The position numbers and the translations under genes were made by a program. Shown here piece by piece: positions 43,399 through 52,202 of a stretch of 64,000 nucleotides of DNA (position 1 is its first letter; the number at the start of each line of letters is the position of its first letter). The stretch lies in the NCBI RefSeq assembly GCF_029948125.1, contig NZ_JASAMB010000014.1, positions 124,001-188,000 of the forward strand. Reading direction: 5' to 3'. The notes beneath the pieces were generated by a model, which worked only from the letters and a program-made list of their open reading frames with translations, was not told the origin of the DNA and ran no database searches. This DNA is from Catellatospora sp. KI3 (GTDB taxonomy: Bacteria > Actinomycetota > Actinomycetes > Mycobacteriales > Micromonosporaceae).

Positions 43399-44769
43399 GT
43401 GCGCATCCTGCTGGTATGGCCGCGCAACCCCCGCGCGGTGCTGAGCGACCAGCTCAGCTGCTGTGAGCCGCTGCCGCTGGAGTACCTGGCCGGCGCGCTG
43501 CGGGACCACCACGACGTGCGGATCGTCGACCTGCGGCTCGATCCGCCGCTGGCCGAGTGGGCGCAGTCGCACGAACCGCCGGACCTGGTGGGCGTCGCGG
43601 TGCCGTACACGACGAACGTGCATGTGGCCCGCGCGGTCACCAGGGAGGCCAAGCGGCTGTGGCCCGACGTGCCGCTGATGATCGGCGGGCACCATCCGAC
43701 GGTGTCCACGGAGTGGCTGGACGGGTTCGCCGCGGACTGGGTGGTCGCCGGTGAGGGCGCCGGACCGGTGCGGCACCTGGTCGCGGCGCTGGAGTCCGGG
43801 CAGCCGGTCATGCCGACCGTCGGGCTGGCGCCCTACCAGGCGCGGGCCGAGCTGCGGCGGATCACCAAACCGGCGCCGGCCAGCCTCAACGAGCTGCCCC
43901 GACCGGACCGGTCACTGCTGGCGCACCACCGGGAGGACTACTTCCACTCGATCTACCGGCCGGTGGCGCTGGCGCGGTTCAGCGCCGGGTGCCCGTACCA
44001 GTGCAACTTCTGCTCGCTGTGGCGGATGACCGACCGGCGCTACCTGGTCAAGGAGGCCGAACGCATCGTCGGGGAGCTGAACGACATCCCCAACCGCAAC
44101 GTGTACGTCGTCGACGACGAGGCGTTCATCCAGCCGCAGCGGATGCTGGAGCTGGCCGACGCTATCGAGCAGGACGGCCTGGACAAGCGCTACCACATGT
44201 ACGTGCGCACCGACACCGCCACCCGGCGGCCGGACGTGATCACCCGGTGGGCGCAGGTCGGGCTGGACTCGGTGCTGATCGGCGCGGAGTCGATGACCGA
44301 CAACGAGCTCGACGGCTACCACAAGGGCACCGACTCGGGGCAGACGCGGCAGGCGATGGACCTGTTCCACAGCCTCGACGTGAAGGTCCGGGCGAACTTC
44401 ATCGTCCGGCCGAGCTGGGACGAGGCCGACTTCGACCGGCTGCACCGCACCATCGACGAGCTGGGCGTGGACATGCCCAGCTTCTCGGTGCTGACCCCGC
44501 TGCCCGGCACCGATCTCTACGACGAGGTGCGCCACGACCTGATCAGCGACGATCCGGAGCTGTTCGACTGCTACCACACGCTGTTCCCGACCCGCCTGGA
44601 CCCGGCCCGCTTCTACGAGCGGGTAGCCGGCCTGCTGATGGCGGCGAGCAACCGCAGTGGTGGCGGCGACGGGCCGGGGGTCTTCTACTTCAGCACCGAC
44701 GACGCGTTCGGCCGGATGGTCGAGTCGGTGCGGCAGGGCCATCTGCTCGCGGAGGCCCAGCCCGCCTGA
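43399..44769 (+). CDS. Cobalamin-binding radical SAM enzyme
   Basis: This 456-aa protein has an N-terminal B12-binding Rossmann-like domain (MRILLVWPRN; MIGGHHPTVST; VVAGEGAGPV) without a clear DxHxxG motif, followed by the radical SAM cluster motif C198-PYQ-C202-NF-C205 and NVYVVDDEAFIQ. Enzymes of this class commonly methylate unactivated carbons; in thienamycin and related pathways ThnK/TokK-type enzymes build the C6 alkyl chain of carbapenems. Membership of that subgroup cannot be settled by eye. The GTG start has GAGGAGG 5 nt upstream, and the gene is the last in the operon, ahead of a strong terminator. Methylation of the carbapenam or a peptide residue is likely. Confidence 0.85.
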   Translation: MRILLVWPRNPRAVLSDQLSCCEPLPLEYLAGALRDHHDVRIVDLRLDPPLAEWAQSHEPPDLVGVAVPYTTNVHVARAVTREAKRLWPDVPLMIGGHHPTVSTEWLDGFAADWVVAGEGAGPVRHLVAALESGQPVMPTVGLAPYQARAELRRITKPAPASLNELPRPDRSLLAHHREDYFHSIYRPVALARFSAGCPYQCNFCSLWRMTDRRYLVKEAERIVGELNDIPNRNVYVVDDEAFIQPQRMLELADAIEQDGLDKRYHMYVRTDTATRRPDVITRWAQVGLDSVLIGAESMTDNELDGYHKGTDSGQTRQAMDLFHSLDVKVRANFIVRPSWDEADFDRLHRTIDELGVDMPSFSVLTPLPGTDLYDEVRHDLISDDPELFDCYHTLFPTRLDPARFYERVAGLLMAASNRSGGGDGPGVFYFSTDDAFGRMVESVRQGHLLAEAQPA

Positions 44770-44807
44770 CGTACCAGTGGACCTCAGGAAGCGCACGGAG
44801 ATCACTA

Positions 44808-44865
44808 CAGTTTCGGGGAGACTGCCGGAATGGCCCGCAAGATTCCAGCAGTCTCCCCGAAACTG
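44808..44865. terminator. Long hairpin terminator at the end of the beta-lactam-type operon
   Basis: An 18-bp perfect inverted repeat (CAGTTTCGGGGAGACTGC and its complement at 44808-44825 and 44848-44865) encloses a further 5-bp pair (GGAAT/ATTCC). It lies between two convergent genes and should stop transcription in both directions, marking the cluster boundary. No T-run follows. Confidence 0.8.
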
Positions 44866-44902
44866 CACGCCGAACCCGGCGGGCGCGGCGCGCGCGGCGG
44901 GT

Positions 44903-45337
44903 TCAGTCCGTGTAGCAGACGCGCCAGCCTGCGCGTTCGTCGGAGAGGGAGAGGGCCTTGGCGCGGGTGGTGCCGTCGGTGAAGGCCAGTTCGGTGTCGA
45001 CGTAGTAGAAGGTGCCGGTGTCGGAGACGTCCTCGACCCGCAGCCCGGCGATCCGGTAACCGGCCAGTGCCGGGCGGTCGTGCCGGGCACGCCACTTGTC
45101 CAGGGCGTACTTCTTGCGCTCGCTGCCGCAGACCCACGCGTACGCGGCGTCGTATCTCCCGTCGCGCAGCGCGTCGAGGTACGCGGTCGCGGCCGCGTTC
45201 ATGCCCTCTTTCGCGGCCTTGTCGGTGTGGCTGCGGTAGACGACGTACAGCGGCGTGCCCACACACATCAGCAGCACCACGAAGCCGAGGAACCAGAAGA
45301 AGCCGTTGCCGCTGGAACTCCTGGCTTCCGCCGCCAT
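44903..45337 (-). CDS. Small membrane-anchored protein of unknown function
   Basis: This 144-aa protein has one N-terminal transmembrane helix (FFWFLGFVVLLMCVGTPLYV) and then a soluble domain with AATAYLDALRDGRYDAAYAW, VDTELAFTDGTTRAKALSL and a terminal WRVCYTD, resembling the NTF2/DUF4878-like lumazine-type folds that sit outside the membrane. Two Cys residues (WVCGSER and VCYTD) could form a disulfide. The ATG (MAAEARSSSGNG) precedes the helix. It is convergent with the radical SAM gene across the terminator and is probably outside the cluster. Function unknown. Confidence 0.75.
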   Translation of the reverse strand: MAAEARSSSGNGFFWFLGFVVLLMCVGTPLYVVYRSHTDKAAKEGMNAAATAYLDALRDGRYDAAYAWVCGSERKKYALDKWRARHDRPALAGYRIAGLRVEDVSDTGTFYYVDTELAFTDGTTRAKALSLSDERAGWRVCYTD

Positions 45338-45514
45338 GTCCGCCTCATCGGATAGCTGTGCACCTGTGCGCACCCTAGCCGGGCGCGGCCACCTCCCGGT
45401 GGCGGAGGTCACCAAGTCGGGTCACGGTCAGTAACGGAGGCGACAGACGCAGGGATTTCACCTAGCCGGAGTGCGATGGTGTTGCGCGTTGTCGAACCCG
45501 ACCTACAGGAGTCC

Positions 45515-47380
45515 ATGATGGACCGGCGCCGTTTCCTTGCCCTCACCGCGGGCACGGGCATTGGCACCTCGCTCGCCGCCCTCGCCCCGGCCGCCTCGGC
45601 CGAGGCCGCGGGCTACCCGTACTTCAACCGGCGGATCCCGGACGCGGCGCACACCCAGATCGGTGCGATGCAGGCCCAGGGCATCACCTCGTTCGCGTTC
45701 ACCCCGGCCAACGGCTGGGTGCTCGTCACCCAGACCGGCGGCTACTACGCCGGCGGCATCCCGGACGAGTGCTTCACCAAGCTCGGCCAGATGATCGCCA
45801 ACGGCACGAAGATCCATTGCGTGGCGTTCCCGCCCGCCGGTGGAAACAGCTGGGTCATCACCGGCGACAACGACATGTTCGCCCGCAACATCCCGGCCGA
45901 GTGCTACACCCGGCTGCAGGAGTTCTACGCCGCCGGCCAGCACGTCGTACACGTGGGCTTCCCGCCCGCGGGCGGCAACAGCTGGGTCGTCGTGGGCAGC
46001 GGGGGCGGCTTCTACGCCCGGGGCGTCGACGACGAGTGCTACCAGATGATGCGCAACCTTTCCCAGGGCGGGCGCAAGGTGACCCGGGTGGCGTTCCCGT
46101 ACACCGGCGGCTGGGCCGTCGTCGCGCAGGACGAGTTCCACACGCGCGGTATCGACGACGAGTGCTTCCAGCAGATGAAGACCTTCGCCGCGGGCGGCTG
46201 GCAGGTGCACAACATCGCCTTCTCGCCGGTGAACAACGGCTGGTCGCTGATCAGCCGGGGCCAGGTGCCCGTGCTGCCCGCCGACAGGATCCGCCAGGTC
46301 GAGAACAACGTCAACGGCGCCGACATCTGGACCCGGATGGCCGCCTACAAGACGCCGGGCGTCGCCATCGCCGCGGTCGTCAACAACCAGATCGCCTGGT
46401 CCACCGGGTACGGCTGGCTGGAGAGCGGCTCCGGTGCCGCCGCCCACCCCGAGACCGTCTTCCAGGCCGCCTCGATCAGCAAGGCCGTCTCCACGGTCGG
46501 CTTCCTGCGGCTGCTGCAGGGCTCCCCCACGCTCACGCTCAACAGCGACATCCGGCCGCTGCTGGGCTGGCAGCTCGGCCAGCGCGCCTGCGTGTCGGCC
46601 GGCTCGGGCCCCAGCATCGACCAGCTGCTCGCCCACCGGGGCGGCGTCATCGGCCGCGGCTCCACCTCCCCGGCCAACGTCTGCTCGGGCTTCACCGCCA
46701 ACTCCGGCGGCGGCTTCGCCGGGTACGGTCCCAACGCGACCGTGCCCACGCTGCTCCAGGTCCTCAACGGCCAGGGCAACTCGCCGAAGGTCGAGCTGAG
46801 CACCGAGCCGGGCGCGACCTACTACTACTCGGGCATGGGCTTCGAGCTGCTGCACCGGATGCTGGAGCAGCAGAGCGGGCAGACACTGGCCACGTACATG
46901 CAGAACAACGTGTTCAGCACGCTGGGCATGACCAGCAGCAGCTTCTCGCTGACCCCGGCGTTCGAGCTGGCGGCCGGGCACACCACGACGGGCGCGGTGA
47001 TCCCGGGCAAGCGCAACCGGTACCCGGAGTCTTCCGCGGCGGGTCTCTACACCAACGTCATCGACCTGTGCCGCCTGGTCCGCTGGATCAACCAGGCGTG
47101 GACGGCGCCGGGCGACATCACCGGCCCGCTGACCAAGTCGTGGGTGACCACGATGCTGTCGCAGGGCGCCACCCCGGGCATGGGCCGCGGCTTCTTCACC
47201 GCCAACCCCGGCACCAACAACTTCCTGTACAGCCACAACGGCGACAACTACGGCTTCAAGGCGAACTTCGTCGGCTACCCGAACCTGGGCGCCGGGTTCG
47301 CGGTGATGGCCAACGGCGACAACATGGGCCTGGTCACGGAGGTCAGCAACGCGGTCAAGGCCGCGTACGGCTGGAGCTGA
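45515..47380 (+). CDS. Tat-exported beta-lactamase-fold serine hydrolase with N-terminal repeats
   Basis: This 621-aa protein begins MMDRRRFLALTAGTGIG, a twin-arginine signal ending near AEAAG. Residues about 35-260 contain four or five repeats of about 44 residues with the pattern aromatic-Ala-Gly-Gly-Ile-Pro-Asp-Glu-Cys and IHCVAFPPAGGNSWVI. The C-terminal half is a class C beta-lactamase/esterase fold: S320-ISK323 in AASISKAVSTVGFLRLL, a YSG in place of YxN near 437, and late SHNGDNYGFKANF as the third motif. Such proteins are usually D-Ala peptidases or esterases and seldom true beta-lactamases. Its place just beyond a CarA/CarB locus makes self-protection worth testing. GGAG precedes the start; ATG 45518 is an equal alternative. 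Confidence 0.85.
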   Translation: MMDRRRFLALTAGTGIGTSLAALAPAASAEAAGYPYFNRRIPDAAHTQIGAMQAQGITSFAFTPANGWVLVTQTGGYYAGGIPDECFTKLGQMIANGTKIHCVAFPPAGGNSWVITGDNDMFARNIPAECYTRLQEFYAAGQHVVHVGFPPAGGNSWVVVGSGGGFYARGVDDECYQMMRNLSQGGRKVTRVAFPYTGGWAVVAQDEFHTRGIDDECFQQMKTFAAGGWQVHNIAFSPVNNGWSLISRGQVPVLPADRIRQVENNVNGADIWTRMAAYKTPGVAIAAVVNNQIAWSTGYGWLESGSGAAAHPETVFQAASISKAVSTVGFLRLLQGSPTLTLNSDIRPLLGWQLGQRACVSAGSGPSIDQLLAHRGGVIGRGSTSPANVCSGFTANSGGGFAGYGPNATVPTLLQVLNGQGNSPKVELSTEPGATYYYSGMGFELLHRMLEQQSGQTLATYMQNNVFSTLGMTSSSFSLTPAFELAAGHTTTGAVIPGKRNRYPESSAAGLYTNVIDLCRLVRWINQAWTAPGDITGPLTKSWVTTMLSQGATPGMGRGFFTANPGTNNFLYSHNGDNYGFKANFVGYPNLGAGFAVMANGDNMGLVTEVSNAVKAAYGWS

Positions 47381-47389
47381 CGTTCCGAA

Positions 47390-47422
47390 CGCGGGGCCGG
47401 TCGTGCTGCGACCGGCCCCGCG
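47390..47422. terminator. Intrinsic terminator, bidirectional
   Basis: A 14-bp perfect stem (CGCGGGGCCGGTCG at 47390-47403, complement at 47409-47422) with a 5-base loop is followed by a T-run at 47425-47429. It ends the serine hydrolase gene and also lies just beyond the stop of the opposing DUF1501 gene. Confidence 0.92.
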
Positions 47423-47429
47423 CCGTTTT

Positions 47430-48680
47430 TCAGGCGCTGTGCAACAGCCCGCCGAGCCGGCCAGACCACCCCTCAAGCACCGGATCGGGATCGGCGCCGA
47501 GCACGTCCGTCAGGATCGCGGCGTACACGTCGCGGAAGTCGGTGTGGAACTTGAGGTCGCCGTCGTCGAGGTCGGTGAGGCTGGGCTGGTCGCCGACGAG
47601 GCGGCCGCCGTTCACCGCGGGGCCGGCGATCAGCATGTCGGAGGCGGTGCCGTGGTCCGTGCCGTCGGAGGAGTTCGCGCGCACCCGGCGCCCGAACTCC
47701 GAATAGATCACCACGACGACCTTGCGGCCGCGCTCCGTGCGGGCCATCCGGTCGAGGAACCCGCTGACGGCGGCGTCGACCGTCTTGAGCTGGATCTCCT
47801 GTCCGGTCCGCGCCTCGGCGTGGAAGTCGAACCCGCCCTGCGAGACCGAGAACACCCTGGTCATCACGCCCGCTTCGACGCAGCGGGCAACCAGGTCCAG
47901 TTGCGCCTGCAGCGTGGCCTGGGCACCGCCGGTGCCGGTCGCCGGGTCGTCGCCGTGGTCAGGGTCGTCATCGTCGGCGTCCCGGGCGTCGGTGACCAGC
48001 TTGTCGACGCTGATAAGGTCCGCGAAGCAGGCCGCCGCCCGGGCCTGCAGCGAGGACTCGCCGGCCGATGCGGCGCCCAGCGCCTTGAGATCGGCATCGG
48101 TGATGGACTTCGGCACGCTCACCCCGCCCAGCGGCACCGCCGCACCCGCGCAGGTCGCCCCGGCGAGCACCGGCGGCAGTACCGGCTCCAGCGAGATCGC
48201 CGAGCGAGGGTCGCGGCCTGCGTGGTCGAGCCAGCGGCCGAGCCAGCCCGTGTTCACCGGCCGCACCGGGTTTGCGGTCTGCCAGATGTCCATCGACCGG
48301 AAGTGGCTGCGGTCGGGCTTGGGGTAGCCGACGCCGCGCACGATGGCCAGCTGCTTGCGGTCGTAGAGGCTCTTCATGCCCGTCATCGCCGGGTTGAGGC
48401 CGGTCTCGGCATCGAGCCGGAGCACCTCGTCGGTGTCGTACGCGAGGTCGGCCCGCGCGTCGCGGTAGGCCCGGTCGGCGTACGGGATGACGGTGGCCAG
48501 GCCGTCGTTGCCGCCGTACAGGGTGACCAGAACCAGCGTCCGGTCCCCCGGTCCGCCCGTCGGGTGGTCGGCCGTGGCAAGGATGTCGTGCAGCGTGTAG
48601 GCCCCTGCCCCGGCGACGAGGGCGGCACCCCCGACCACCCCGGAGGCGATGAGAAACTTGCGGCGGGTGACGGCGTCCAT
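47430..48680 (-). CDS. Tat-exported DUF1501 (sulfatase-like) protein
   Basis: This 416-aa protein starts MDAVTRRKFLIASGVVGGAA, a twin-arginine signal, followed by LVLVTLYGGNDGLATVIP, a hallmark of DUF1501, then RSHFRSMDIWQTA, SQGGFDFHAEARTGQ and IYSEFGRRVRANSSDGTDHG. These conserved Asp, His and Ser residues resemble the alkaline-phosphatase-like metal site of the family. No substrate is known. An acidic insert (DADDDDPDHGDD) is a local feature and may bind cations. It is encoded 11 bp after the DUF1800 gene; the two families occur together in many bacteria and probably function as a secreted pair. Confidence 0.92.
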   Translation of the reverse strand: MDAVTRRKFLIASGVVGGAALVAGAGAYTLHDILATADHPTGGPGDRTLVLVTLYGGNDGLATVIPYADRAYRDARADLAYDTDEVLRLDAETGLNPAMTGMKSLYDRKQLAIVRGVGYPKPDRSHFRSMDIWQTANPVRPVNTGWLGRWLDHAGRDPRSAISLEPVLPPVLAGATCAGAAVPLGGVSVPKSITDADLKALGAASAGESSLQARAAACFADLISVDKLVTDARDADDDDPDHGDDPATGTGGAQATLQAQLDLVARCVEAGVMTRVFSVSQGGFDFHAEARTGQEIQLKTVDAAVSGFLDRMARTERGRKVVVVIYSEFGRRVRANSSDGTDHGTASDMLIAGPAVNGGRLVGDQPSLTDLDDGDLKFHTDFRDVYAAILTDVLGADPDPVLEGWSGRLGGLLHSA

Positions 48681-48691
48681 GGGTCTCCTCC

Positions 48692-49993
48692 TCAGTGGAC
48701 CGCGTACTCGGGGCTGATCAGTGCGAGCGTGATCAGGCGCTGCGGTCGCGCGGCCGCCTCGGTCAGCGCCGCGCGGGTACGTGCGGTCCAGGCGTCGACC
48801 GCGAGCAGCCGCCCGGCGGCGTCCACCTTCGCGTCGGCGTCTCCCTCGTGCAGAGGCGCCAGGTTCGGTTCCGGCACGGCGGCGGCCAGCGTCGCGGCGG
48901 CCTTCATCCGCATCTGCAGTGACGAGGTGGTAAGCCAGGCCGCGCCCGACGGCCAACCGCCGACGCTCGGCGGGCGCAGCGGCACCTGGCCCATCCGGCG
49001 GGCCCCGGTGAGCACGGCGGTGGCGGACTTGCCCGTCGGGGCGACCCCGAGCTGCCGCAGCGCGCCGACGGCCCACTCGACGGGCTGCTTGACCAGCTGT
49101 CCACGGGTGGCCGCGAACCGCTCGTCGAGGAGCATCGCCGTCAGCATGGCGCTCACGTCGCGCCGGTCGCCGTACGCCGTGACCATCGCCTCGCGGGTGG
49201 CCGCCGGCAGCGGCTCGCCCGAGCCGAACCGCAGCCACAGCCGGGAGGCCAGGAACACCGGATGGGCGGGCTGGGCCAGGAGCACGTCCACGAGTGAGTC
49301 CGCGTCGCGAACGGTGCCGCCGAGGACGGACTGGTCGCCCTCGGCATGGCGGCCGGCCTGGAACACCGCGGCGCCGCGCGCCCGGTCGAGGGTCCAGCCG
49401 GTCAGCGCCCGCGCGGCCGCCTTGACGTCCTTCTCCGTGTACGCACCCACGCCGAGGGTGAACAGCTCCATCAGTTCGCGGGCGAGGTTCTCGTTGGGTC
49501 CCTTGGCGGTGTTTCGCTGCCCGTCGAGCCACAGGATCAGCGCCGGGTCGCGCAGCATCGCCTTTGCCAGCACGGCGAAGTCGCCGCGCCCGTACGCGCG
49601 AAAGGTCTGCAACTGCCCGCCCATCAGGGTGGCGGACTGGACCTTCTGCGCGCTGGTGGCCCAGTGGCCGTGCCAGAAGAACACCAGCTTCTCGGCGAAC
49701 TGCTGCTCGGTGTGCACCATCCGGGTCAGCCACGCCTGAGCCAGGGTCGTCAGCTGCTCGCGCGCTGCCCGCCGGGCGGCGGCGCGCTGCTCCCGGCTCA
49801 GTTTCCCGGCTCGGCCGAAGTACGGGTCCTCGGCGAACACGGGCAGCGGCCGGGCCGTGTCCGGCTTCGCCGGGGCCACGAGTTCGGCCACCACCGCACG
49901 GTAGTCGCGCCGGGCCGCCGCATCGATCTCCTCGGCCCTCGGGCCGAAGGTCGCTCGGCGCAACAGGTGCGCGACCAGGTTCCGGTCTGCCAT
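48692..49993 (-). CDS. DUF1800 family protein
   Basis: This 433-aa protein starts MADRNLVAHLLRRATFGP, the classic DUF1800 opening (HLLRRAxFG), followed by EKLVFFWHGHWATS, NENLARELMELFTLGVG and YTEKDVKAAARALTGWTL, all family signatures. Members are of unknown function, often neighbours of DUF1501 as here (11 bp gap, same strand), and are thought to work outside the cytoplasm although this one has no obvious signal peptide, so it may be co-exported. It is divergent from the SRPBCC gene, with about 135 bp between starts. Confidence 0.92.
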   Translation of the reverse strand: MADRNLVAHLLRRATFGPRAEEIDAAARRDYRAVVAELVAPAKPDTARPLPVFAEDPYFGRAGKLSREQRAAARRAAREQLTTLAQAWLTRMVHTEQQFAEKLVFFWHGHWATSAQKVQSATLMGGQLQTFRAYGRGDFAVLAKAMLRDPALILWLDGQRNTAKGPNENLARELMELFTLGVGAYTEKDVKAAARALTGWTLDRARGAAVFQAGRHAEGDQSVLGGTVRDADSLVDVLLAQPAHPVFLASRLWLRFGSGEPLPAATREAMVTAYGDRRDVSAMLTAMLLDERFAATRGQLVKQPVEWAVGALRQLGVAPTGKSATAVLTGARRMGQVPLRPPSVGGWPSGAAWLTTSSLQMRMKAAATLAAAVPEPNLAPLHEGDADAKVDAAGRLLAVDAWTARTRAALTEAAARPQRLITLALISPEYAVH

Positions 49994-50128
49994 GGCGCTC
50001 AAGGTACCCAGCCGACCGCCGGCCGTCCCGCGCGCGGTGTTCGGGGAATGTAAGACCTGTCGGGACGGTCGATATCGGCACATGCGGGGCACACTCTGCG
50101 TATGGTCGGGAGGACCGAAGGAGTTGCC

Positions 50129-50602
50129 GTGACGACGTACACCGCCGAGAAGCACATCGACCACGACCTGACCGATGCCTTCGCCTACCTCGCCGACCCC
50201 GCCAACCTGCCGGAGTACTTCCCGCGCATCACCTCGGCCCGGCAGGTCGGGCCGGAGCTGGTGCAGACCACGGCGGCGGTCGACACCGACGGCGACGGGA
50301 CGCCGGAGCGGGTCTCCGGGCAGGCGTGGTTCCACGCCGACGAAGCCGCCCATGAGATCACCTGGGGTTCGCCGGAGCACTCCGACTACCACGGGTCGCT
50401 CAAGGTGACCGGCGGCGGGGACGACACCCTGCTCAGCCTGCAGATCGACGCCGACGACGACCACCCGGGCATCCAGCAGGCGCTCGACGAGGCGCTGGAG
50501 TCGATCGCCCGCCACCTGGCCGCCCACTCGCCCGGCCGACCGGACGGCCGTCAGAGGATGGGTTTGCCGCCGGTCACCGGGATCATCGCGCCGGAGATGT
50601 AG
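50129..50602 (+). CDS. SRPBCC (polyketide-cyclase/START-like) family protein
   Basis: This 157-aa protein has the SRPBCC pattern: TTYTAEKHIDHDLTDAFAYL, ADPANLPEYFPRITSARQVG, then a beta-rich middle and a long C-terminal helix (IQQALDEALESIARHLAAH). It would form a hydrophobic cavity for a small ligand. GTG 50129 follows GAAGGAG with 5-nt spacing. The last 52 bp overlap the opposing SDR gene, and the final residues (QRMGLPPVTGIIAPEM) lie past the helix, so they may be of little importance. No pathway link is visible. Confidence 0.8.
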   Translation: MTTYTAEKHIDHDLTDAFAYLADPANLPEYFPRITSARQVGPELVQTTAAVDTDGDGTPERVSGQAWFHADEAAHEITWGSPEHSDYHGSLKVTGGGDDTLLSLQIDADDDHPGIQQALDEALESIARHLAAHSPGRPDGRQRMGLPPVTGIIAPEM

Positions 50603-51384
50603 CTGGCCTCGTCCGAGGCGAGCAGCACGAACACCGGCGCGACCTCCTTGGGTTCGCCGGGGCGGCCGAGCGGGGTGTTCTTGCCGAACTCCGCGACGTG
50701 CTCCGGCGGCATCGTCGACGGGATCAGCGGGGTCCAGATCGGTCCGGGCGCGACGCTGTTGACCCGGATCTTCCGGTCGCCCAGCAGCTGGGCCAGCCCG
50801 GCGGTGAAGTTCGCGATCGCACCCTTGGTCGTCGCGTACGGCAGCAGCGTGGGCCGGGGCATGTCGGAGTTGACCGACGCCGTGTTGATGATGGAAGCCC
50901 CCTCGCCCAGATGCGGCAGCGCCGCCTTGACCAGCCGGAACATCGCGGTGATGTTGAGGTCGAAGGTGTGCGCCCACTCCTCGTCGGCGATCTCCTCGAC
51001 CGTCTCGTGGGTCATCTGGTACGCCGCGTTGTTGACCAGGACGTCGAGCCCGCCGAGTTCGCGCACGGCCGTGTCGATCAGCTCCTGGCAGTCCTCGCGC
51101 CGCGACAGGTCGCCGGGGACGAGCACCGCCCGCTGCCCCGCCTCCTCCACCAGCTTGGCGGTGTCGCGGGCGTCCTCGTGCTCGTTGAGGTACGCGATGA
51201 CGACGTCGGCGCCCTCCCGCGCGAACGCGATCGCGGCGGCCCGCCCGATCCCGCTGTCCGCCCCGGTGATCAGCGTGCGTTTGCCCGCGAGCCGACCGGA
51301 CCCGATGTAGGTGTCCTCACCATGATCAGGCTTGCGTTCCATGCCGGCCAGCGTGCCAGGCGGCTGCTGCCGCGGTTCGGCCAT
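50551..51384 (-). CDS. Short-chain dehydrogenase/reductase
   Basis: This 277-aa protein is a classical SDR with the cofactor motif LITGADSGIGRAAAIAF, NNAAYQ (the NNAG position), the serine in NTASVNS, and YATTK as the YxxxK pair. The pre-core PRQQPPGTLAGMERKPDHGED is like the general-stress SDRs of soil bacteria (YhdG/GsI39 group), which have a Met-Pro-rich N-terminal extension. Strong Shine-Dalgarno GGAGGAGG supports the ATG. It probably reduces small carbonyl compounds under stress and has no connection to the cluster. Its 3' end overlaps the SRPBCC gene. Confidence 0.9.
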   Translation of the reverse strand: MAEPRQQPPGTLAGMERKPDHGEDTYIGSGRLAGKRTLITGADSGIGRAAAIAFAREGADVVIAYLNEHEDARDTAKLVEEAGQRAVLVPGDLSRREDCQELIDTAVRELGGLDVLVNNAAYQMTHETVEEIADEEWAHTFDLNITAMFRLVKAALPHLGEGASIINTASVNSDMPRPTLLPYATTKGAIANFTAGLAQLLGDRKIRVNSVAPGPIWTPLIPSTMPPEHVAEFGKNTPLGRPGEPKEVAPVFVLLASDEASYISGAMIPVTGGKPIL

Positions 51385-51641
51385 GATGACCACCTCCTCC
51401 GCACGGCCGTCCGACCGCGCAAGACGTTCATGCCGGCAGTTCATGTGCCCGTCGGGCGACGCACCGAAACAGCCCGCCGGCCGGCGATCAGTCGGCCTGG
51501 CTACGTCGCGGCATCACACCGGCGCCGAGCACCGTTCCCTCGCGCCGCCATCCGAAACGTGCCCGGGCGGCGCGGCGCGGTTTGGTCGGGGCCGCAGTCG
51601 GGGTATCAGACCGGTCAGACCATTCGAGGGGGTGGAGTGCC

Positions 51642-52187
51642 GTGGGCGACGAACTCGCGGTCGCGTTCCTGGTAAGCCGGGAAGGCATCGAACAGGCAGA
51701 ACTCACCGAGCCCTGGGCGGCGGTCGAGCGGGCCGGGGCCACCCCGCGCCTGATCTCGCCGGAGCCGGGGAAGGTGCAGGCGTTCAAGCATCTCGAACCC
51801 GCCGACGCCTTCGCCGTCGACGAGACCGCGGCTGAGGCTGATCCGGCCGGCTTCCGGGCGCTGGTGCTGCCCGGCGGGGTCGCCAACGGAGACCTGCTGC
51901 GCTGGCAGGAGCCCGCCCGCGAATTCGTGCGAGGTTTCCTGGCCACCGGCGGTCCGGTCGCGGTGATCTGTCACGGTGGGTGGATCCTGATCGACGTGGA
52001 CGCCGTGTCCGGACGCACTGTCACCTCATGGCCGAGCATGGCCGTCGACTACCGCAACGCGGGCGCCGACTGGACCGACCAGGAGCTGGCGGTGTGTACG
52101 AACGGCATGTTCCCGCTGATCAGCAGCCGCAAGCCCGACGACCTGCCGGCCTTCTGCGCTCAGTTGGCGGACTCACTGCGGCGATAG
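51642..52187 (+). CDS. DJ-1/PfpI family protein
   Basis: This 181-aa protein has the class I glutamine-amidotransferase-like fold of PfpI: VAFLVSREGIEQAELTEPW at the N-terminus with the conserved Glu, then ALVLPGGVANGDLLR and the nucleophile elbow VAVICHGGWILID with the active Cys. Family members are deglycases, chaperones or proteases of stress responses. It starts at GTG 51642 after a GGAG. It stands alone between the SDR and a decayed gene. Function beyond the family is not determined. Confidence 0.9.
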   Translation: MGDELAVAFLVSREGIEQAELTEPWAAVERAGATPRLISPEPGKVQAFKHLEPADAFAVDETAAEADPAGFRALVLPGGVANGDLLRWQEPAREFVRGFLATGGPVAVICHGGWILIDVDAVSGRTVTSWPSMAVDYRNAGADWTDQELAVCTNGMFPLISSRKPDDLPAFCAQLADSLRR

Positions 52188-52202
52188 ACCAGCGGGAGGG
52201 CG

